From Hermatobates lingyangjiaoensis (lineage: Eukaryota; Arthropoda; Insecta; Hemiptera; Hermatobatidae): DNA of 64,000 nucleotides. Below are positions 54,757-64,000 of the stretch, piece by piece; the first letter of the stretch is position 1, and the number at the start of each line of letters is the position of its first letter. The notes beneath the pieces are model-generated. The model was given only the letters and a program-made list of their open reading frames with translations, was not told where the DNA came from and ran no database searches. The position numbers and the translations under genes are program-made. The stretch is from the NCBI GenBank assembly GCA_026182355.1, contig JAPFBL010001617.1, positions 6,635,001-6,699,000 of the forward strand. Reading direction: 5' to 3'.

Positions 54757-55285
54757 CGTCGCATTCTTTAATAAATCTCAATACAGACTTGATCTGTTTA
54801 AGAAAACCCCATTTGACCATGGGAAAGGTACTTCAACATTCATTATGACAAAGCAGCTATTAATTTTAAACTACCTCATTTATGAATCATTTTATCGTAA
54901 TCGAGTAATAATATGATAAAAATGGTAACTATTATGTTTCATATGCAATAGAATAAGAAGTTATGTAAATGAGCCTCCTATAAGACATAACATGTCTATC
55001 AGAAGGGATTATCAATAGAATCAGCTTTAAACATATTCGTTAACAAAATGAAAAAAATTTTAAAGAGATGACTCTAAGCTGCTTCTTAGAGGGGGTTTTG
55101 ATAAGACGGTCCGCTCCATCAGCCCTAATACATAGATGTGTTAATCCTGCGACTATAGAATTATTAGAACAACCTTACGCAAAGAATAATAACTGTAAGT
55201 ACCTATAGGTACTACCACAACTAAAAAATGACCACTAAAGACTGTCTTCTAAAATTAATATATTTTTTACATACTACTAAAATTA
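54757..55285. other. unassigned
   Basis: No recognised feature. Confidence 0.4.
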
Positions 55286-55860
55286 GTTAAGGAGCCTCTG
55301 ATTTCTCTTTTGCAACCAGCCATTAAAAATAAGTTTACTTTCATGTGGGTACGGACACATGGAAATATGGGGAATGAGGCAGAGGACCGGTTGGCAAAAG
55401 TTGGAGCCAAACAAAACTTCTACAGTCCGGAGTCTTTTAGCACAACACTCTCAAACTTCTTCAAGTATGCAATTAATATGTGGATAAAGAAAAGAGAAGG
55501 AGATAAAAGGTGACTACAACAACGATGTCTGATTCAGTCTGAAAAGGTCATTTCTACTGAACATAATTGGTAAAGAAAATAATAAACCTTCAAACCAAGA
55601 ATGTAAAAATGGAATATCTAACCGAACATTGTCGTCTTAAAAAATAATTATGAACTCTGAAATTAGCATCAAACGACAAATACAGGCTCTCTCTGAAAGA
55701 AGCAGAAACCTCTGAACACATTCTAGAGCAAATGTGAGACAATCTTTAAGAGATAAAATATTTTGCAAGTCATACCTCAAACATTAAAAGTGAGTGATGC
55801 TTCTTCAAGGACAATCATAAAGTCCATTAAAGAACTCAAAACCTAAATTTTCAGAAATGA
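55286..55860 (+). pseudogene. LINE RNase H domain and 3' end relic
   Basis: The 67-codon frame reads FMWVRTHGNMGNEAEDRLAK, the late RNase H block (H..G..GNE.AD.LAK with the catalytic His and Asp). Downstream, in another frame near 55695-55730, KEAETSEHILEQ matches the EE T.EHIL..C motif of I-type LINE ORF2 ends. Stops are frequent. A different LINE group from the copies at 17 and 38 kb, since those show no RNase H. Confidence 0.75.
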
Positions 55861-58800
55861 TAAAGGGAAGCACAATAGGACAGACACGGACATGGTTCGC
55901 ACGTGTCCAATGAGACCTCAGGCCTGGAGTTCAACAGTAACATATCAGATTGTTCTAGGACAAAGGTTACAATTTTGTTATAATTGGAAAAATGGATCAT
56001 GTTATATTAAAACATATGAAGTCATTATATTGCTTACCTATGAGTTTAATAATACTTTACCGAGTTTGATAATATGTGAATACGATAGCCACACTAAAAA
56101 CTGGAACTAAATTGATTTTCAACGAGTTTGATATTACGTTGACAGGTAGTAAAAAGCTGAATAGAATTACCCAACATGATGACAATCTTCCTTCTCATCG
56201 TTGTCCAATCACATCAAAGTGCTCATTCCTTATCGTTTGAAGATGAACGATCGCTCGATGGAACCACCTCAGCCAACAATAAATAGCAACAATAGAACAA
56301 TACCTGTAACTAATTTTGCTATTCGAACTGAGACCCAAGAAGAGATTGAATAAATATGGATAGAATATTATTGAAATGTTAATACCCCACAACATCAAAC
56401 GGTTTTACAGTTGAGGAAAAAGTTGCCAGAGTTAAATTAATTGTCTGCTTCAAGAGAAGCCCCGGTCCAAGATCATAGGGATTAATTAGTTTAACGTTTG
56501 AATTAACGTATTATTTTATTTATACTTTAATATATTTAAACCACAAATATTTACTATATTTGAAATAATTTATTTACTGTTTTAATAAAATGTAAAAAAA
56601 AATTCGATTTTGTAGCATGGTAAAAAACTATGATTTTTATTATACATAATATATATTTTTATCATGCATAATATTCCTTGTTGAGTTGTTGTTAATGTCA
56701 ACTCACATTAATATTTTAAATTAATGTTATACACAGAATACAGGAGTAATACATAAATTGTTCAACGCCAGCCACGTGAACCACAGTAAAACAACAACGA
56801 ATAAAAAAAAAATCTCGAGTGGCCTACAGTCAACTTTCTTATAAGTAAACATATTATAATTCTAGAAAACTTGAAGAATTAGCTTAAAATTAGTACCATT
56901 TTGTAATATAGAGCGAAAGAGTTCATTCCTCATTGTTCAATATTACCCAAAGATAAGGTGATACATAAAGACAAGACAATCTATATCTGATATTAAGTTT
57001 GTTCAAGGGTGCAGAAATATACATAGATTGATTGGAGCATTTTGGAAAAGCTCTAATCAATCGTACCATGGAAAACATCAAAAATGCAATGTTTGATTGG
57101 CAAATGAAATGTTGCTTTTTTACATGTAAGAATTTTATTCTTCATACATCTCATATTAAGTCATTATATCATTTCAAGTTTTTTCAATAAACCTGTAAAC
57201 AACAATTTTATTTCAGTCGATTCACTTAACAAATGTCTAAGTCAATGCAAACAATGTAAATAAATGTAAAAACAAAACCGACAAGTATAGCAGGTGATCC
57301 ATTAGGTGAATATTCAGTTTTTATACGTTTTTTTACCCTTCGAGGTGATTGAAATTTCACGATTTTTCTTTAAAATTACTATTTTTTTTATCAATTTTGG
57401 ACAAAATTGTATTGCTCTTTAGTGACTCGTTTTCCGTCAAGAAAACAACATCTGAAAACATAAATTGACGTCAACAGCCTTTTGGTTCATGAAATTTTGA
57501 AAAAAATTACATAAACCCATCCTACTCATAATACTCATTTTTAGATATAATTTCATTTTGATCCGTCAAACGGTGCTGTATCCTCTTCACAAGCTTTCAG
57601 ATTGAACCATAAGTCCAAATTTTTACACTTTATTGAAAAAATAAATAGTTTCAGTTGTTTTAAAAATTTGACGATTTTTTTCAGTTATTGTTTTGGTCGC
57701 TTCCATTATAATGCGAAAGTTTCAAGACTATAGTTGGTAGTTAAGGGGAAACAAAACGGTTGTCTAAAAATACATTTTGTTAGAAAAAGAGACATTGCCA
57801 TAACATATAATTGCTCCCAAAAAATAGGGCACATCTACACTACGAGACCTATTTTTGTGTAAAATATTAATTTGATCCATCAAAGACTGTGGACTGTAGT
57901 GCTCCAACAAACTTTTGGATACCCACCATCATCAACCATCTGGTTACAGACATCATCAAAAAAACAACACAAAAGAACTTTGGGGACCTCGAACATGTAA
58001 TTCCATCAAAATCTCAAGATTGATTTTATTCATGACCACTATAGTAAAGTAATATACAGGTGGTGAATACAGTTACTGAATTTTCTATATTCTTTTTGGT
58101 TTTAATTTGAATGTGTTATAGTTTTCGAACACTTTTTTTAATTTTGTCTTTTGAATTAGTATCAGATCTCCGACATTCCTCATGATAGAATACTTTACTT
58201 ACTTATAAATACCTCTAAATGTTTGGCAGTAAATATACCTGCAGTTGGGTTAGATGTCTATTGGTAAAACAAGTCATAACAGGTAAACCACCTGCAACAT
58301 ACAGTTCTTTCTATCCACTCTTTGGTTTAGATAGTTTCCACGTTTGCATTGTTATTATTTTGGGGAAAATTATAACTAAATTTTAAACTTAAAGGTTTAA
58401 AATGTGACTAATGTGAAATATTGAGTATTTTTGAATTGTTTTGATGGCAAAAAACAGCCATCTTTTTTTAAAAAGTATATTTTTAAACCAATATTTAATG
58501 ATATGTAATCTTTTTAAACACAAAAATATCTTTTAAAAAGGAATAGTGACTGAAACTAATGAAACAAATTAAGGTCAATTAAGTCTAAATTAAGGTCTAA
58601 AATAGTGCAAATAAAAAGTATGTCTATTTTTTAGTTGCTAATTTTTGTGTTTGTATGTATTAATTTCCATTATATCGTACGCTCTAGATTATAACGATGA
58701 TGTATGGATTATTTTATACATTATATAAGATCATTGACACACTAACATCAAACCATATAATCTAGATAACTATCAAGCTGATATGACATCCTTTCCATTA

Positions 58801-59650
58801 TTCTCTTCTTCATTGTACTTTGCTGCCTAGTATAACGTATTTCAGAATTCCCTTAATTATTGTTCCATTTTAATTGCTAATGGTTAAGACTAGAATTTAT
58901 TATAATAACTTAATTAAAATTTATTAACATTATAAAAAAAAACTAGAGAAGTACAGATATGTACGTAGTCATATACAATATATTTAAATTAACACAAAGT
59001 TTATTTACTTTAAAACGATTGATATAGACCTAACGTGGGTAATTTCAATTAGTTTAACAACTATTAAAGTATACGCGTATGCTTTGTTTCGTATCTTGAT
59101 GTTAATTATTTGATTAAAAAAGGGACTATTTGAATTTGATATTTGTCAAATCGGCTGTCAGTTTTGCCTTCTACGCTTAGTCCTTTTGGTACGACTGATC
59201 CAATGGCCTTGATCAATGCACGTGTGGATTAGCAGATAACAATTTACTTCAGGAAACAAATGAAGGTTGTTTTTTTTTAAATATTTGTAGATAGGTGTAT
59301 TTTTGTATTAATTAATAATCTTAATGTGACAATCTAATGTGATTCATTAACAATCATAGCATGGTGAATCAAAGTACATTAAAACCAATTCATTCCTTGT
59401 TCTGCGATAACAAACAATTAAGGTTTTCAATGATTTATTGAATTTCAATTTAGAGACATAATATTATTGTAATATATTACTCATCCTATCCAGGTCGTAC
59501 TGCAGGTTGCATCCATTAACTACTTCAACTGTTTGATATCAAGGAAGCAGAAGATAAAGAAGATAATTTTAGTAGGTCTTACAACATTTTGAGTGGTAAT
59601 TTTATTCTTTTATGGTATAAAGAATATTAAGTGTGATTTCTTTTCAAAGG
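55861..59650. other. long stretch without recognised genes
   Basis: AT-rich. Two GAGTTTGATA-type motifs lie near 56059 and 56127. Nothing coding is convincing. A phase-0 open stretch with splice-like ends at 59494-59571 does not join in frame to the one at 59651. Confidence 0.45.
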
Positions 59651-59769
59651 AACATCAATAAATTACTGTCTTCAACATTCAAGTCACCGAATTGGATCTT
59701 GGAAAACATCATTAGGAAAAGTGTCCTGTCAGTGAAAGTCAGCGATGTCTCCTTTTCGTCTTTAAGCAG
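59651..59769 (+). other. exon-like open stretch, unidentified
   Basis: TTTTCAAAG before and GTAAGT after 59651-59769 form a plausible acceptor and donor. One frame (skipping the first base) is open throughout, starting NINKLLSSTFKSPNWILENI. No family is recognised and no compatible neighbour exon was found, so it may be chance. Confidence 0.15.
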
Positions 59770-60514
59770 TAAGTTTATATATTTATACCTTTAGTTGGGT
59801 TAGTTAGTTAGTTGGATCAACATATACTGTGTTGAATTTTAATGCATACAATTTTATTTGATTATTTTTCAAAATTTTAAACAAATTCAGAATGGGTTAC
59901 GTTTCTCCATGTTTTTAATGAAAATATAAAATCTCTCGATGACTCTGTTTTCCTTATTTCAGAAAAAGGGTTGGTGTTTGTGTTTATAATGCTATGAATA
60001 CTACCCAAAGTATAACATTCATTTTACATCACATCTGACTGATGGTAAATGAAATGTGATCTTAATAAGAATAATACAAATTATTAGAAGTTAATTGTGC
60101 AGGATAACTTTATCCCCAATTACTTTAATTTCTTGTATTTCCTTTCTTTTGAGCTGGGTTAACGACATCTCAGGGTTTCCACTTTTCTTAAAGGAAAATC
60201 CTTTAGTTTAGCATGAAAAATTATCTAGGTTCTTAGAACAACAATTCAGAAAATATCTAAATGATAAAAAATAAATATACTTTTTAGAAAAAAAATATTC
60301 TCCTTATAAAAAATACCTTTTAGAAGAAAAGGGGAGATAGTGTTGTTCCTCTTCAGTTTCTACTTCCATTTCAGCAGTAGAATTTGAAGGCTGAGGAACA
60401 TCTCGTTCTTCAATTACGCTTTGTTTGTATACCAGAGAGTTCGAATAGCCTTTTGACATAATCCGAAAGCTTATATGTCAAGCAGCAGTTTTAGATTATA
60501 TTATTTAGTCAGTT
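59770..60514. other. unassigned
   Basis: On the minus strand 60330-60480 there is a short open stretch ending in an acidic part, possibly the rest of the hAT relic that follows. Nothing firm. Confidence 0.35.
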
Positions 60515-60672
60515 TTGATTAGACCAAATTTTATTACAACTATTGAACAATTCGGCTTTCATGCTATTTCACAGTTTCGTTTTAATGTAGTTCATTGCTC
60601 TAAAAATCCTCTCAACATTAGCATTAGAATGTGGCAATATCAAAGCTTACTTTGTACATTCAATCATTTCAA
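60515..60672 (-). pseudogene. hAT dimerisation-domain relic
   Basis: The minus strand reads LPHSNANVERIFRAMNYIK, a stop shortly after KTKL, then NSMKAELFNSC. It matches the C-terminal dimerisation signature of hAT-type transposases (SNA.VERIFS.MN..K.KLRN.M). A short dead fragment. Confidence 0.65.
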
Positions 60673-61300
60673 TGAATGGATTGTCGCATTTCCGTCGACC
60701 TTGACCTCTGACCAAAATCGCTGTCTTCATTAACCGCCATTTTATTAAGTTAATAATTTGCAATTGACTCTCAACTTTTGCTGGTACATTTTACCAAATT
60801 ATTTATCACAATAAATTAGTATTTATTAATCATTCAATAAAACATTAATACTTGTGCTAGTGTTGCTTAAACTTAGGCATTTTAAAGAGTTAATTGAAGG
60901 CTTAATATTAAATTATATTTCTAATACAAATTTACCATATAATAGCAAGTCACAACAGCACCAGTCATGAATGACTTCTCAAGAGAAACTCCAGAACACA
61001 GTTGTACACTTCTTGCACTAGTGATTCAACGACAGACAAATTGTCCAGCTACCCGATAGCATTGTTCTGTTGGTTTGTTTTGAACGTGTTGAGAGTCTGT
61101 TTGGTAGTTTTCAAACATGTTTCAAATAAGATCAAAGCTGAGATAATCATAGTATTCGATAATTCAATCACGCAGCATCTCTATTTTACCACTTATATGT
61201 AAATAAACATATCAAATAACGCACAACGAAGCAATGGTAATATTATCTTGGGTCAGAACAAAATCATCTAGAAATGATCTGAATTACTTCATTCATATCA
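60673..61300. other. unassigned
   Basis: No recognised feature on either strand. Confidence 0.4.
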
Positions 61301-61458
61301 AAAACCCACTAAGGGGATCTCAAATGTGTAAATATCATCATCCTATATTTACCGTAAGGTAAATGAATACTTTGGTCTAATGGTTTGTAGGAAGTATGTA
61401 ATAATTATTATACATATTATTCAAAAATTGTTATAAATAATTTTCTTGTGGTTTTAAC
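61301..61458 (+). repeat. dispersed 160-bp repeat, copy 1
   Basis: About 158 bases, starting AAAACCCACTAAGGGGATCT and ending GTGGTTTTAAC, repeated in the same direction at 62579-62736 with a handful of differences. No coding potential. Confidence 0.92.
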
Positions 61459-62578
61459 AGTAATTAACCATTATTTAGACTGAATTTTTCATTAGCTAGT
61501 TTAAGTAAAAACTATCTGGATCTTGCTAACAAAATATCTAAGGATAGCAGCCCCGGGACATCTAGGTTGGCTTGTAATTTAAATGTTTCTCTGAAACAGG
61601 AGCTGTGCGTTACATCAGAGGTAGAGGTGATAGGCGAGGTCGTATTTATCAGTGCTATTTCACGCCACAGATATAATTTCAAAGAAGTTACCTCTTTTTC
61701 AAAATTATTAACATGTTGAGGGTGATTGTAGTACTGCTTCCTAAGAACTATTGTAGTTTTATTAACATGTTAGCTAGTTTGTTAGAAAAACTGTTCAGTT
61801 ATAACAAGAGTTCACAGTTAATAAATTATTGATGAATATTAACACAATGAAAAGATTTATAATGAATACATTCGAAAATCTAAACAGCAATTATTATTTT
61901 TGTTTATTACCAGTTTTCTTTTAAGTCTTAAACACAAATATTTCATACTGTTTTAGATTTTCATGTGTGTTAAACGTGTGAGCAAGTTAGTCAATTAGTT
62001 GGAAAGGTTAAATTAGACAAACGTTATTCTTTTTCAATGAATGTGACATAATATTATGTTAGACTTGAACTTCACTGTTAGTCATAGTTTTGCTTGTAAG
62101 AATCTGAACAAGTAAATCTCTGTGGTATTTATTATGCAATGTGAAATAAACTAAACTATGTCCCTAACTTTTTCGTTTTTAATATAATGTAAAAGTAAAA
62201 CTGCTAAGTTCTGACAAGATTAAGTAAAGAAAGCGGATGAATGACTGTCACTGTAATATAATAGTGCTATATTTGCCTTTACAATAATTTTTAACTGATT
62301 CAGTGTTTAACATTTACTACTTATGTAAAGGCAGTTTTAAATGTAAAATTTCAAGTCTCTAAAATAACTATGATAGCGTGACGAAAATGAGTACTTATTT
62401 TGATATAAACTAACATTTCCATGATGAAATATTGTTAAAAAAATAAGGTTTTGGGGGGAAATGACTGTTTATCTGATTAATGTGATTCACCGAGGAGTAG
62501 GCCTTGCAGAGTATTTACATTTTATGTGTATGTCAATATGTGTGCACCCTCACACGGACATCAGCCTAAAAATATCTA
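61459..62578. other. unassigned, between the two repeat copies
   Basis: No recognised feature. Confidence 0.4.
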
Positions 62579-62736
62579 AAACCCACTAAGGGGATCTCAA
62601 ATGTGTAAATATCATCATCACTATATTTACCGTAAAGTAAATGAACATTATGGTCTAATGGTTTACTGGAGGTATGTAATAATTATTATACATATTATTC
62701 AAACATTTTTATAAATAATTTCCTTGTGGTTTTAAC
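62579..62736 (+). repeat. dispersed 160-bp repeat, copy 2
   Basis: Direct copy of 61301-61458. The spacing between copies is about 1.1 kb, too far for a simple tandem array. An unknown SINE- or MITE-like unit is possible. Confidence 0.92.
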
Positions 62737-64000
62737 TTGTTCCTGTTTTTTAAACAAGGAAGAAAATGCAATACTAAATTAGAATTGTAATTTTCATTGT
62801 TTTGTTATTTGATTTCTATGACTCACTGGTAAACGAAAAACTATTAGAAATTGGTACGCATTAAAAACAATATGAAGCCATCAGGATGAAAAATATATTG
62901 TTCTTATTTTACCTATGGGTTATTTTTCCTTACATTTTAAAATTCTCTTGTTTATCAAATTAAACATTTTCCGTGAAGCCAAAATTTTTTTTCCCCTGTA
63001 ATTGTTTTAGTTACACTAGAGCGGACATTCGATAGCATTTATTATTGAAGTAAAGAATTTGATTATTTGTTGAATACATATTTTTTCTACTTTGAAGTAC
63101 ATTTATTGCTTAAAATGCCAGAAGTTTCATTCTACATGTCCGTAAATTGCAGGTTTCGGCACTGATTTTATTTATTAAGGGAATATCTGTACAGCTCTGT
63201 GGATAATATCTGTACAGCTCAAAAACGAAATTTTTCTTCATTCATGAAAAAAACCATTGAAAACAAAAGTTACTTATTAAGTAGAATCCGTGATGTGACG
63301 AGACAATGTTTTCTTTTCACATTACTATATCAGCTTTTATAATGAAGAATCAGTTAAATACTCTTCCCTCTTGTGTCAAACATTTCCTTCATATGCATAT
63401 CTAACTAAAGCCACTCCATAAAACAATAATTCAGTTTTATTTTTCATTTTCAAGTTGTTCCGTTATTCCAGCTTTTTCATTTTCATTAGTAACTGGATCA
63501 ATGTCATACGAGTCACAGGATCTTTTGAAAAATTTTTGGGAATATTCTTAATCTATATTAAATATTTTAAAATAAACTTTTGCATGATTCAACGTAGAAG
63601 TCGACAAATTTTTTTTTTTGATAAATTCTTAATAAAGCTTAACTGTTACAATTCTGGTCATGTTAAACATATTTACTTTTCTCACTGCGTCAATCTATAG
63701 TAGTTTTCTCCTTCAACACTTCATTGTACACAGTTTCGGATCACCTATTAGTAAAATGTTTCACTTCCACTTTGTAGTCTTACATTTTGAGGGCTGAAGG
63801 AATAAAAGTTTGCTTTTATTCTGGCAATAATATAATATACGTACTCCAGCCGTGAAATTATTGGTAGCCTGCTGTCACTTGACACCGTTAATTCAGTTTA
63901 GCAGTGAACTAAGAGATCTCATCAGCACTCTTTGCACAAGTGCACTGTCACTGCAATAAAATGAAAAGTTTCATTATATTACATGAAGAAAAATATCAAA
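62737..64000. other. AT-rich, nothing recognised
   Basis: No coding frame with known motifs, no RNA gene, no repeat identity. Confidence 0.45.

Noticed and set aside
54668..54916. 82-codon plus-strand frame
   Set aside because: Antisense read of the tRNA-derived SINE plus random sequence.

Overview
The window is eukaryotic, AT-rich and intron-rich. It holds one certain host gene, a clueless/CLUH (clustered mitochondria) orthologue on the minus strand. At least 22 coding exons are spread over about 37 kb (39761 down to 2832). Protein similarity to human and fly CLU, the very AT-rich introns and the many Penelope-like retroelements suggest an arthropod. A chelicerate (horseshoe crab or spider type) is my best guess, and the sequence does not prove it.

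Layout. Positions 1-2700 are downstream of clu and hold a Penelope relic and a large fold-back. Positions 2714-39761 are clu. All internal exon junctions are GT-AG and agree in phase, giving 1,355 residues in one uninterrupted frame. The long introns hold different transposon relics: a Gypsy-type gag trace, Tigger/pogo elements, two hAT-type pieces, two Helitron helicase pieces, mariner, two LINEs and a 5S-rRNA-like piece. The extreme N-terminal exon and the promoter of clu were not identified. They must lie at higher coordinates than 39761, and a CpG-rich patch at 51.5-52.1 kb is only a candidate promoter.

Positions 40.3-50 kb are a nest of Penelope-like elements (PLEs) from roughly eight families. 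They are separated by (TA)n tracts and interrupted by a folded-back mariner. Their terminal repeats (pLTRs) carry a recurrent motif: CTGANGA, one extra base, a short hairpin, then GAAA. The hairpin sequence differs from family to family while pairing is kept. This matches the minimal hammerhead ribozyme variants known from PLEs. Two further copies lie at about 2.0 and 38.4 kb.

Positions 50-64 kb hold a hAT MITE with a perfect 8-bp target duplication, a tRNA-derived SINE, a LINE RNase H relic, a hAT dimerisation-domain relic and a 160-bp dispersed repeat. No complete host gene is visible there.

The only host product whose role can be read is CLU, a cytosolic RNA-binding protein needed for mitochondrial function and distribution. 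The other recognised items are mobile-element remains. The one long open frame among them is a 360-codon Helitron helicase remnant at 24909-25991.
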